Origin: Punica granatum
Lineage: Eukaryota; Streptophyta; Magnoliopsida; Myrtales; Lythraceae
Length of the DNA stretch: 64,000 nucleotides
Reading direction: 5' to 3'
Assembly (NCBI RefSeq): GCF_007655135.1
Contig: NC_045131.1
Location: 17,840,001-17,904,000 of the forward strand
The notes under the pieces were generated by a model. It did no database searches. It was given only the letters and a program-made list of their open reading frames with translations, and was not told the origin of the DNA. Positions 22,466 through 33,570 of the stretch are shown here, piece after piece. Numbering within the stretch: position 1 is the stretch's first letter; each line of letters begins with the position of its first letter. A program made the position numbers and the translations under genes.

Positions 22466-24485
22466 ATGTCGAAAAGTACAGAGAGCAGTAAATCTGCTGC
22501 AAGTGTACCTCCAGCATATTTCCTCTCCTCCTCAGATGGACTCGAGACTCAATTGATTTCCTGCAAACTCAATGGCAGGAATTACAATATGTGGTCACAA
22601 GCGATGCAGACCGCATTTCAAGCTAAGAATAAACTTGGCTTTATCAAAGGAAAAGTAACATAGTCGGCAAAGGCAGATCCTTACCATGAGCAATGGGTAA
22701 TGTGTAATTCAATGCTTGTTTCTTGGATTTTTAATCTTTTAGATGAGGAATTGCAAAGCTCTGTGGCCGGAGCAAAGAATGCCAAGATTCTCTAGGATGA
22801 TCTTAAAGAGCGTTTCTCGCAAGGAAATGAGACAAGAATTCATCAACTCAAAACCGAGATATGCTTGCTCAGGCAAGAGAAGAAATCGGACCATTATCTC
22901 ACATATTCGAATAACAATGCCACACAGTTGTCGTTTCTTGCCGCTATTGATTCCAACACAGAGCCAAAGACTTAATCTGAAGCCGCCAAGGATCCTCGTT
23001 GGCGATGCGCCATGGCCGATCAAATTCGTGCTCTCGAAGACAACGGGACTTGGGTTGTTCAGTCACTACCAACTGGGAAGAAACCCATTGGATGCAAATG
23101 GGTTTTCAAGATTAAAAGACAAGCAGATGGCACTGTGGAACGCTATAAAGCTCGCCTCGTGGCGAAAGGATTCACATAGATTGAAGGGGTCGACTTCCAC
23201 GAGACTTTTGTCCCAGTGGCAAAATTAGTCACGGTACGTTGTTTATTGACTATTGATGTTGCTAAGAACTGGGAAATGCATCAGCTGGATGTCAACAATG
23301 CTTTTCTCCATGGGATCTTGGACGAAGAAGTTTACATATATCTCTTCCGCCTAGTTTTCGTTCGGGCACTACTGGCCAAGTTTGTCGGTTGCAGAAGTCT
23401 TTATATGGCCTTCGTCAAGGCCTCCCGCAATTGGTACTTTAAATTCGCCATGACCTTCATCAATTATGGTTTTCGATAGTCAGAGGCAGATCATTCTCTC
23501 TTCACCTTTTCCCAGGGTGGTGTGTTTCTCGCTATCCTCATTTACGTGGATGATATGATTCTTGTGTCTAATGATTCTGTCTCTTGTGCTCGTTTCAAGG
23601 ATTATCTTCATCAGTGCTTCCGTATTGAGGATCTCGAACCATTATCCTACTTTCTTGGGATAGAGATTCTTCGAAGCAATTCTGGCCTTTTTCTCAATCA
23701 ACGGAAGTACACTTTGGATATTCTCACTGAAGCCGGCATGTTAGGTTCTCAGCCTGCTTATTTTCCTATGGAACAACAACATCGGTTGTCTTAGGATAGT
23801 GGCAATCCCATTTTTGATCCGGGATAGTATCGTCGTCTTATTCGTCGTCTACTGTACCTCACAATCACCACGCCAGAACTCTGTTATCATGTTCACATCT
23901 TATCGCAATTCTTACAGGATCCTTGCCAAGACCACTGGGATGCTGCCATGCGAGTGCTCCGCTATCTCAAGCAATCTCTGGGACAAGGAATATTTCTCCA
24001 ACCGACCTCTCTGTCTTTAACAGCTTATTGTGATGCAGATTGGACCAATTGTCCTATGACTAAGCGGTCTCTAACAAGCTATTTCATTACCTTAGGCGGC
24101 AGTCCCATCTCTTGGAAGACCAAGAAGCAAACGACAGTCTCCAAATCCTCAGCTGAAGCGAAATATCAGTCCATGGCGGTGATTGTTAGTGAGCTCTTAT
24201 GACTCCGTTCTCTCCTCCGATCGCTTGGTGTTTTTCACGCGGGTCTCATGCGTCTGTTCTGTGATAACCAAGCAGCTCTCCCATTGCTTCTAATCTAGTA
24301 TTCCATGAGCGCACGAAACACATTGAGATAGATTGCCATTTCATTAGGCAATACCTACGCTCTGGAGCTGTCGAAACATCCCATGTGTCTACACGTTTTC
24401 AATTGGTAGACATATTTACTAAGGCACTTGGATGTGACCAATTCCATTTTCTCCTCAGCAAGTTGGGAATTCGGAATCCTCATTC
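22466..24485 (+). pseudogene. Copia gag-pol remnant (gag N-terminus fused to RT-RNase H)
   Basis: The gag N-terminus at 22466 reads MSKSTESSKSAASVPPAYFL, with NGRNYNMWSQAMQ. From about 23.0 kb the reverse transcriptase follows: NGTWVVQSLPTGKKPIGCKW, KARLVAKGFT, a stop, then [32 protein letters not shown] (about 23547-23573) and the RNase H start YCDADW with GSPISWKTKKQTTVSKSSAE. Multiple frameshifts and stops break the frame. The zinc knuckles, protease and integrase are absent. Confidence 0.88.
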
Positions 24486-24504
24486 TCGAACTTGAGGGGG
24501 AGTA

Positions 24505-24681
24505 TTATGGAAGGATTTTCTTCATATTATTTTTATGTACATATCTATGTATACCATACTTAGGATAGCCCTATTTAGCCATAATCATTGTTTTCCTTTT
24601 ATTGCTCAAACTTGAGTTGTGTACATACCGTTGAAATGAATGATAGATGCAATTTCTTCTGCTTAATATCGACTCTTTACA
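24505..24681 (+). repeat. 3' LTR of second copia (177 bp)
   Basis: Follows the polypurine tract and ends in TTTACA directly before the AGACA duplication. Confidence 0.92.
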
Positions 24682-24686
24682 AGACA

Positions 24687-24825
24687 AGTGGGATTGAAGG
24701 CATTTCTTTATTTTTTTTTTTTGCAAATAAGAACCATAAATATATGTACAAAGGGATGGAGGAAGGGAAATTAAACCGATGGAAAGTCGCATTGCTAAGA
24801 CTTAAATTTAAAACCTTTTGAATTA
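24687..24825. repeat. Duplicated gulonolactone oxidase upstream flank (right piece)
   Basis: AGTGGGATTGAAGGC...TTGCAAATAAGAACCATAAA continues the copy of 19.53-19.66 kb that was separated from its left part by the second copia. Confidence 0.85.
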
Positions 24826-25123
24826 TATTTAGCTTGCAAGAACGAGCCTTAGTAGTTTCTGGTTCTTTTGTTTGTTCGTGCAATTTTTCTCAAGCATTTG
24901 GGTCAGATCTTTTTTCTTTTACATAAAACATATTGGCAGGGCTATCATAAATGAAAAGAAAACTATAAAAAAAATATATGTAAAGAAGAAGGATTAAGCG
25001 AAAAAGCAAACATGGCAGCTAAATGTTCAACCTTTTGGCTGAAAAAGAAGATTACCAATATTTTGTGATTTAGCTGTCCGATTTTGTGGCTGAATTTGGT
25101 GAAGTTTTCCATATTTTATCTTG

Positions 25124-25131
25124 GCTATAAT
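25124..25131. other. 8-bp target-site duplication (GCTATAAT), left
   Basis: Repeated exactly at 26692-26699, flanking the 25.1-26.7 kb element. Confidence 0.92.
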
Positions 25132-26083
25132 TAGGTGTGATCGGTTCCGAGTACCCTATTTTTTTCGCGATACCCGGACCCTACCTTATAAGGGACCGGT
25201 TCCAAGATTTTGGAACCGGACCCTACCCAGTTGAATCCTGGAACCGGAACCTACCCGGAACCTGTATTATACCACAGATTCCGGGTACCCTGTTGGAATC
25301 TGTAAATTTTCCGACCACAATTCATGACCATATGCACAGTGGAGCTGAACAAATCAACAGACTCCTACAGAGAGTTTCAATCAGCTCATACAACCATATT
25401 GCTTCAATCAGCTAGATCCTATCTAACATCACAAGTATATGGGATCACGACCACATTGACGTGATCTCCAGCTACAATCTCTTGCATTTCATGACTAACC
25501 TGACAGGCTAATTCTTAAAGCAGGAAATAACATGTACTATATGCTGTTTCTTAGCAGCAAGCCACCATCAAAATCCAGCAACGACTTTCGTACAAGGACA
25601 TGTTCAAACTACTCTAATTCATCGGCTTAATAAAACCTTGTTATTTTGGTGAAATAGACAAGCATTGTCAAACCGGAACAAGCTCAAATATCATGAGAAG
25701 TCACGCACGTCACAAACAGCAACCTTAAAATTTAAGTAGGCAACAACTGAAAAGACTCAAAAGAATTCAACAGTTAATAATTACTCCTCAGCTCCACCAA
25801 ATTGTTTTTTATAACTACGATGAAAAAGGCACCTCATCAAACTAATCTAGAAGCTTAATTGCAGGCCGGAAGATGAAAAAAAATGTCAACAGCAAGAAAA
25901 GCAAAATCAAGCAGCACAAAGAACACGCAAGAACAACACTCATAACTCATCCACCAAAAAACATATGTTCATCACAAATTTACCGGCCTCTGCAATTATC
26001 GAAGTTATGAGAAACGTCGACATCACAAACAATCAATTGAAATTTCAGTAATTAGGGTTCTAAGAGAGCAGCAACTGACCGAC

Positions 26084-26320
26084 CAGAATCAGATCGAAGA
26101 GCGTGGCCTGATCGACCTTGACGAAATCAGCGTCCCACGCCTTGAGTTCGTCCTCGGCGGCGGTGGCGGGGGAGGGGCGGTCCTCGGACTTGCTCTCGGC
26201 GGCGGCCTCAACGTGCTTCTTGCAGTACTCGACGACCTTGGCGAGGATCTTGCTGGTGACGTTGGGGAGGGGGATCTCGTTGTCGGCGCAGTCGTCCTCG
26301 ATCATGTGCCTGATGGTCTG
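26084..26320 (-). pseudogene. SKP1: SKP1-like exon fragment captured in the hAT element
   Basis: Translation from 26320 gives [20 protein letters not shown], then [20 protein letters not shown], an acidic linker and [23 protein letters not shown]. This is the middle of a SKP1/ASK protein, the adaptor between cullin and F-box proteins in SCF ubiquitin ligases. The normal intron donor follows LIL at 26083 (GTCGGTCAG), so genomic DNA was captured. The N-terminal ~30 residues are absent: sequence upstream of QTIRHM is 5'-UTR-like and includes a 33-bp tandem repeat (26321-26386). Exon 2 (AANYLNIK onward) is missing. The first in-frame Met is the internal M of HMIEDD. Probably non-functional. Confidence 0.9.
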
Positions 26321-26386
26321 AGGACGGTCGGAGACGAGAGGAGAGCGACGGAGAGGACGGTCGGAGACGAGAGGCGAGCGACGGAG
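26321..26386. repeat. 33-bp tandem duplication in the SKP1-derived 5' region
   Basis: AGGACGGTCGGAGACGAGAG starts at 26321 and again at 26354, with one difference (GGAGAG versus GGCGAG) inside the unit. Confidence 0.9.
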
Positions 26387-26879
26387 AGGAGCTGAGACGA
26401 GACCGAGAGGCGATTTGATTTAGGTTACAGAGTGAGTAACAGAGTTCCTGTCTTCCACCCGACTCCTGAGCACTAACTTTACTCTTTTTTTTTTAATTAA
26501 TAATCATCATCCGGTTCCGGTTCCGGTTCTGGGTACCCTGTAAGTGGAACCGGAACCGGAACCGGATTTCACCGGTTCTTGATTTTGATACCCGGACCCT
26601 ACCCTATTTTCAATACGAGGTACCCGGACCCTACCCTAACGGGTAGGTTCCGACCGGTTCCGGGTATATCCGGTATCCGTGCACACCCCTAGCTATAATA
26701 TATCAACTTATTTAGACTCATACTACTATTCTTATATTTATATGCAATATATGTAATCAGTGGTCATTAAAAATATAATTCATCAGCAATCTTACAATTT
26801 TTCTGTAACTATTGATTGATGATGTTGCTAATATGATAATGCTATATAATGCATATTAAATTTTTCAAATAATATATAT

Positions 26880-27050
26880 ATATATATATGTGTTTGTCGT
26901 ATTATTAGTATCGAATTGTTTCATTATTTTATTAGTTTGTCGTATTTGTATCGAATTGTTTCTTTATTTTATTTGTGTACCAATCGTTTTATTTGTTTGT
27001 CGTATTTGTATCCAATTATATATATATATATATATATGTATATATTATTG
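26880..27050. repeat. Second block of the ~62-bp minisatellite
   Basis: TTTGTCGTATT...CGAATTGTTTC...GTACCAATCG units recur about three times with (TA)n tracts, as at 21.2-21.56 kb. Confidence 0.85.
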
Positions 27051-27604
27051 TTTCATTATTTATTCTTTCTTTTCTTCTTTGTTTTTAAAGTTTAAAAAAA
27101 ACTTTTATTTATTTGATTGAATTCATAGATTTCAATCAGTTTCATATCAAATCGAATCGGATCTGATTGACTCGTTCGTAGGCCTAACCGAGCGCTGTAG
27201 AGAAGATACGTGGTCGGAAAAATTAATAATCAAGTTATGAGGGGTGAATCTTAAAGTAAAAGGATCTTGGACACGTGTATAGCTCAAATCTTACCTAACG
27301 GGATCTAACAGTTAAGAGAAGAACAATCATGATGGTTATTTTTGCTAACTAACCATGATAGCATCACTCATGAATGTTTATTTTATCTTCAAATAAGATC
27401 CTAGTTAATGCTTCACTTGATTAGTACATTATGTTTCCTGTTCTTGTGGATGGTTTTTGGGCGTTTGCCCATCCAATACTAGACTGGTAGTCCTTCCTTG
27501 TTACTGAAATATTATAACATAAAGTGCCCGGCAATGAAAGTTTCAGGATTGACATCATCCTCCAGACTAGTCTAACGAGTCAAAATCTTGCATGGAAATG
27601 TTGT

Positions 27605-27815
27605 GTTTAGTTTTAGAGTTGAATTTTGATTTTAATTAGTTTTGTAATGATTGTGTTGTTGAATAATAAGAAAAAATGTGAAAAAGTAATGAATAATTAG
27701 AGAAAATAATGAATAGTTAGAGAAAATAATGATTGCATTGTTGAATTGAAAATAAGTGGAGTTATGTGGAGTAAAATTAAAATCAAAGTTAAAATCACTT
27801 TTACAAATCAAACAA
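27605..27815. mobile_element. MITE-like repeat, family also at 58.6 and 60.55 kb
   Basis: GTGTTTAGTTTTAGAGTTGA...GTAATGATTGTGTTGTTGAA...GTGAAAAAGTAATGAATA is shared, diverged, with 58585-58825 and 60552-60862. The ends form an imperfect inverted repeat (TTTTGATTTTAATT inside each end). No coding capacity. Confidence 0.6.
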
Positions 27816-29100
27816 TTGATTGAAAATCGTTTTGCAATCCTAGTAGGCTTCCTAACTCATAAATCTCGATATTCAATGATGAAGTGCATTATCATAGTTT
27901 TACAAGAAAGATGAAAATTTAGATGGTGGGTTCCACTTATCACAAAAATTGTACTTCCCAATTTCAAGATTGAGCAAGCACGAGCCTGCCGATTTTATAG
28001 TCCTTATGCAGACATCACATCAAATATCGGTCCCTGTCTTGAACATACGGGTCGTAATAATATAATTGATCAGTCCATGCAAAGCTGCAGAAGAACAATG
28101 TCGTCCTCCAAATATTAGGATGCAAACTAAACTGGTAATTGACAAAGCGGCAAATTGCAATTCATTCTCAAGTCAACAAAGATAGGCAGATGATTCAAGC
28201 ACATGACAGAAGAATATACGGAATCATCCAGCAACATACAGAGTAAACAGGGAGCCCATATGGCATCCAAACCGATAGTTTCAGAGTACATTGTGGACAG
28301 ACATATTTTTCGATAGTTCAATCCACCGTCGGAAGATAGCTAATATTGGACTTCAAAAATCCACATCAGTACCAAACAGATGAAAAGTGTCTTCAAACGC
28401 ATTTTACATATCATCTGCTCTATACAAAACAACTTTCTGTATACAGATAACTTTTCAATGGAAGTCCAAAAATGTCGGTTTCTCAGAGAAAAGTTAATTC
28501 CAAATGTCAGATTGGGTCATGCCCCACAAGCATACAGAGCATGAACAGTGCTTTAGATTGTCTCTTGGAAGCCACACAGACACTTCAAATGAGTTCTGAG
28601 TGACAAAACAGGCATACCTCTATTCGGAAATGCATAATCGGAGACCAGTCTGATGGAATAACGGCAAACAAAGTTGACCCTGCATTGCCTTGAAAACCCC
28701 AGTGGACAGACGCAATTGGGCAAAACAGACAGTAAAATCCTTTTCAGTTTCCCGAGTAACCTCCGAGGAGCATAAAAGGCCATTTTCAGTGGAAATTCAT
28801 ATCCGGAGGTCCTCTTTAGGGAAACTTGACACCGGATGCCTACCTTACACAGTGCTAGCCTTCCCAATGCTCAATGTGGAAACGTCGGAATGAATTACAC
28901 AACTCATCTAGACCTCCCGAGCAATGCTTTAATGGTCTCAAACGCATTTTTCATGTCCTTAGAGGTCCAATCTCGACAAACAAAGATCACAGTGATCTCC
29001 GGAGCGCCTAAGTAACTCAGAAAGCAATCTGAGAAATCTAGTTTTGGCCTCCTAGGACATCTCCGGCTCCGCATTTGCATTACCGGCTTAAGGGTCAATT
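27816..29100. other. Intergenic DNA, no gene seen
   Basis: Short ORFs only. Around 28.4-29.0 kb the words TCAAACGCATTTT and AGTGGAAATTCATATCCGGAGG suggest repetitive, perhaps retroelement, sequence, but no domain is recognisable. Confidence 0.4.
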
Positions 29101-32100
29101 GTTCATGTTGTTTGACAATTTATGTCAAAATGACCAACGTGGGATGTAGATACAAGATATGTTGTCAGAAATGACTAACTTTGCTCCAATCGCCTGAAAT
29201 AAGCAAAAACCGGCTTCCGAGCCCAAAAATCACACGAACATTCCCTTGGGCAAAATGGATGATTTCGAGCTCGTTTGAATCGTTTTCGCGCGCACAATGA
29301 CAATTCGACGTTTGCTATAGTAACGAGTGTCGAACGTGTAATCAATCGAGATCCGAACTTTATCCCGAACCTTCCTCAAAACACGTGGGACCCACGACAT
29401 GCCCTAGGGCAGCCGTAATTCCCATTGCCGCCCTCTCCATTGCCTCTTATCTTCTCTTGCACACTTGCACCAAAATATCTTCAAGTCTTCCAATATCACG
29501 CTCCAACTTCACTTCCATGCCATTAATGCTTCTTAGCTCATATTCATGAAGAATGCATGGAGGAGATTCATCCTTATCTTGCTTAGCAAATTCGGATCCC
29601 CATAAGCATGCCCTTAATCAAGTTTTTTCTCACTTAATTGCACTTAAGCTTAGCCTATATATTGCTTTTATGTCATTAACTTAATCACAACTCACCACAT
29701 GCCGTCTCTCTAGCATTTCTCACTCTTCAAAAAGCTCTCAACCCCCCTTTAGTTCCAGCAAAAATCGCAGCAGGCAAGGGCAAGCAAAACCAAGCAAAAC
29801 CCTCAAAGACTTAAGTCGGAATCATGGTATTTACCATCCCGACTTAAATCCAAACTTCACCAAACTTCATATCCCCATGTTTACGACCCCTTCTATCCAT
29901 TTTCGGGTTTAGATTTTAAGTTTGAAGCCTCTAACCCATCGGAACAACAACCACAGAACCAAACCCAGAAAACTGTCTTCTCGGGTCAAAAATGGCAACT
30001 TGAGTTTCAAGGCCTTCCGGGTCGGTTTGAGTCACCAAAACCTATCAAACGCCTCCCCACACAACCCTAGGGTGTCAAGGAATCAAGAACCCCAAGAAAA
30101 ACCCGTCGGTTTTAACCCAGCACGAAGAAATAGCCCGACTGCCTAGTCGGGTCGATTTTTTCTGACTATTCTTGTGGTTTTCTTTCAGATCGGGTCGATC
30201 CGAGACTCCTTTCACAAAACAACCATCACATCACCTCCGGGGGTCAGTTAGGAGTCGGGAGCCATTGGCCTTGCCTCAAAATTCCATCAGGAGACACCGT
30301 GGCGATGTCCAACCCGACTAGTGCCGGACGGGTCCGAAATTCCAGACGTGCTCTATTTTACGTGATCTTTGTAGGGTTGTAAGGGTCGACCCAATAACTC
30401 TGAGACCAAACGACCACCACAGTCACCTCCGGGAGTCAGTTAGGAGTCATGAGCCACTGACTTTACCTCAAAATTCCATCGGGAACTTCCGTCGTGACGT
30501 CCGACCTGACTTTGAGCCAGCAAGGCCTGTTCAGTGTTCCATCCGGGTCTGTTTGTGCATTTCGGGTCTGTTTGTGCATTTCGGGTCTGTTCCACGAAAA
30601 ATAGCCCAAACCCGACCCAACAAAGGTCCAACCCGACTTCTAACAGTCCCATCCCGCATCCCGGAACTAGGTATAACCATTCCCGACTTAGAGGAGATAG
30701 GACTTTTACATTTTCCTTGCGTTTATAGAGTTATAAGGGGTTTATGCATGTTTTATTTCCAAGTTTTAATCTTTATGCAATTTCCATGTTATATCATGCG
30801 TGTATATCATCGTTTAACATGCTAGCATGTCGGGAAATGTTTAAATTGAAATCGAGAAAACCATATCGACTCAGAAAAGCCGAGATAACTCTAGGATTAA
30901 CCTCTTGGAGGGGTAACCGAGGGTATTCTTGACCTTTTCGGGTCAAGACCGAATTCCTTACCCCGATTTGAGTTGTTTCCCGAATCTTTATTTTTTCCCA
31001 AGTCCATGGAGCCGGTATTGTTTTATCGATTCCATAAATAACGTGTTTGTGCATGTTTGTATGCTTGAATGCCTTTTCCAAACTCTTAACAATACCGGCT
31101 TTGTTAAATATGTGTCATTTATCGTGTTTAACACTTGGGCATGCGAGAAATAGTTGAAATTGGGTTAAAGAAAATGCTTGAAACCCAGAACGGGTCAAGG
31201 AAACCCACAGTTATTCCCAAGAGGAAAGAGTCGAGAGCTCTTTGACCTTATTCGGGTTAAGAACGATCTCTTTACCTCGATGAAATCCATTTCTCGAATT
31301 TTGTGCAAATTGCAATTTCAATATCGTCGTAAACCCCGCATGCTAACAACTTTAAAACATTATTTTTAAAGTAAAAATGCATGAATTCAAGTATCGATGA
31401 CTCTTTCGGGGCCATTTGGATACCGAGAGTATTTTGGTCATTTTGACCAAATTATCCTCGACCTTCCTTGGACCCATCTTGGTCGTCGTGTCATGAATTA
31501 TTTTCATTAAATAAAACTTTTCGGGTACTTAGACTTTATTCAGTGGATCAATTCATGATTTGTCTGTTTGTTTGTAACCCGCACATTTACTGCATTCGGC
31601 ATTTAATTTTAAGCTGTAAATTCACAAGTGGATTAATCAGGATGCTCACATGATTAAACTCACTTGGCACTGATAAGTTTGCATGAATTGGTAATTAACT
31701 GATAACTCGCGTCGATGAGTTGTCAAATGACGTTAATGCCTTTTTCAAAACTCGCATTTCCAAAATCCCGAAACGCGCGGTCCAATGTAGCATGGACGTC
31801 TAGAAAAAACTTGTGTGTCTCAACTTGAGTTTTACTTGATTTCAGGTAACTCAGGTCAGGATACATAAGATCTTTTTAGATCACTTCTGGTTAGATCGGC
31901 CGGTTCTTTGGCTTTTTCGGGGTTCTTGTACAACCCTGGACGATCCAAGGATTTGGTCGACACCGGCTACAGGCCGAGGTGGCCCGCACTGCGATGTTTC
32001 CCTTTTCTGAAAACAATTTTCAAATAAAGGGTATAATCGTCTTTTTACAATTCAACGACACCCCTAGGGTTAGCTTGACAGAAACACTATGGTATCAAGA

Positions 32101-33338
32101 TAAGAATAAGCTACCTGTTCAGGTGCAGGTTCATCTGCAAAGCCTTTTCTTATCCACTGATGAGTTTCTATCATCCTGGCGTAGACTCGGGTAACTAGAA
32201 CGGTTATCTCTGTCAGAAAACATGCAAAATGCTTATTAACCTTTCACTCAACCTAACCAAACATTAGATAATGGTCAGGAGGAATTCTAGATTCCAAATC
32301 TAGAGTCAAAACACGATTTTGGCTAATTAAGTGGAAATTCAGTGTCACAATACAGAACAACTGTAAAAACAATCCACACACACGAGATTTGACTCTCTTT
32401 GTCAAGTTCTGAAAACAAAGCCGAATGCTAAAATATTGGCACGTGCTTGTTTGTATAGGGTAGGATTTGCATGCCAAAATACCCCGGATTAACAACTTGT
32501 TAAAACAAGTACACTTGACAGTAACAAACATTTTGTCTGTTATTACCATGTTGCGTGTTATCTTTCTGCACTTGTTTGCCATGCAGGTCGAGCCTGATCC
32601 CTAGGCCGAATAATATTAGGGTTCAACGCCTTAATCATCAATCACAGGGTCCAACACCCTAATCGTCACTCATGGGGTCCAACGCCATACTCAGTGAGAG
32701 CGTGCATTGAATTTCAGTTCTTCGATCTTTTCCCTAAACTCACGGTGAGTTAGAGCGGAATAATAACCGAATGCGAAACGACTGGAATTCGACCCTTTTG
32801 TAATTTGTATTTATTGTTTTCGAGAACATTGTGAGGATTTTATTTTGTACATTCGTTATGTAAGAATTCTAGTCAGTGAGCAAACAGTCCGAGAGCCGAA
32901 TTAATCGAATCGGTCTAATGCTCGCCCAAAGGAAAGTAAATCTAAGATCTCGCGGTCCTAGTTCACGCAAGAATTCAACCTCCATGGTTCGATGAACTGT
33001 AACGTAAAATTGTGAACCAATTCTCCGGCACATGGGTTTACTTCTCTCTCGGCTTCTCTACCGACATCGTTTAGTTCACCGAATTTCCGGTGTCAAAACG
33101 TATGAGCCGAGCGCAACTTAATTCAAACGGTAAATAATAAAACATGCTAGTTTAACAAACCAGGGTACCGAAAAGGCTTGCGGGATATAGGCCCGCACGT
33201 AACAAGAACCCTCGAACTTGGACTTTTCGGTTCCGCACAGACCAATACCTTAACAACAACTAGGTGTTCCATACCCCTAGACCCGGGTAACTTATCCGCT
33301 CTCGACCTTCGAGTTGTAAAATGATAAGTGGCGACTCC
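29100..33338 (+). mobile_element. Long LTR and leader of a Tat/Ogre-like gypsy element (fragment)
   Basis: About 4 kb with higher GC and no long ORF ends at TGGCGACTCC (33329-33338), the Arg-tRNA-type primer site characteristic of Tat/Ogre gypsy elements, which have multi-kilobase LTRs. A TATA-like CCTATATATTGC is at about 29655. Internal repeats include two ~85-bp blocks with CTCCGGG.GTCAGTTAGGAGTC (about 30233 and 30428), three copies of TTTCGGGTCTGTTTGTGCA (30541-30592) and a ~320-bp diverged repeat (30.80-31.08 and 31.12-31.30 kb). The left LTR end is not defined. No gag or pol follows. Confidence 0.6.
33329..33338 (+). other. Primer binding site, Arg-tRNA type
   Basis: TGGCGACTCC is the core of the Tat/Ogre primer site. 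Confidence 0.6.
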
Positions 33339-33446
33339 TTCTCACGCATATACGTCACGCATCTCACAGGAAGGTGGACACTCCCAAGCCGTGCGATCCA
33401 AAAGCGCGCGATGCGGGCCCCGACGAGAGTCCATATTCGGGTCCAT

Positions 33447-33570
33447 ACAATGTCAAAGTCGATGTAATCATCCTGCTTACCTAGATAAGCAGGTGAAGCT
33501 TTCACATACCTCATGAGGATGCTACAGTAGAGTTCCACCGCACACAAAAGATTTGGGCTCTATTGACTAT
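33447..33570 (-). pseudogene. GULLO: Gulonolactone oxidase exon fragment (copy 4)
   Basis: About 120 bp translate on the minus strand to [20 protein letters not shown] then KQDDYIDFDI, matching exon 5 of the intact gene ([20 protein letters not shown]). It is cut on the left by Tat/Ogre-like sequence at about 33447 and on the right by a copia LTR at about 33571. It keeps the RYVKAS frame that copy 1 has lost, so it derives from a different or older copy. Confidence 0.88.

Larger units (their letters stand above)
22111..24681 (+). mobile_element. Internally deleted Ty1/copia element (2.57 kb)
   Basis: Two 177-bp LTRs (22111-22287 and 24505-24681) differ at about nine positions by eye. A primer site TGGTATTAGAGC lies at 22288-22299 and a polypurine tract TTGAGGGGGAG at 24492-24502. 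The LTRs read TTATGG...TTTACA, without the canonical 5' TG. A gag start is at 22466. After about 22.96 kb the sequence jumps to the reverse transcriptase start, so knuckles, protease and integrase are deleted. It split the duplicated upstream flank of gulonolactone oxidase copy 3. Confidence 0.92.
25132..26691. mobile_element. Non-autonomous hAT-type element carrying a SKP1 gene fragment
   Basis: The 1,560-bp element has an exact 8-bp target duplication (GCTATAAT), the hAT hallmark. Ends: left TAGGTGTGATCGGTTCC; right, read inward, TAGGGGTGTGCACGGATACC. Near both ends GACCCTACC-type words repeat (about 25171, 25226, 26593, 26627), with CCGGTTCCGGTTCCGG tracts, as expected for subterminal transposase-binding repeats. 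The interior holds a SKP1 5' UTR, exon piece and start of the intron on the minus strand. There is no transposase. A smaller relative lies at 60977-61475. The combination is a Pack-type (gene-capturing) hAT element. Confidence 0.9.
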
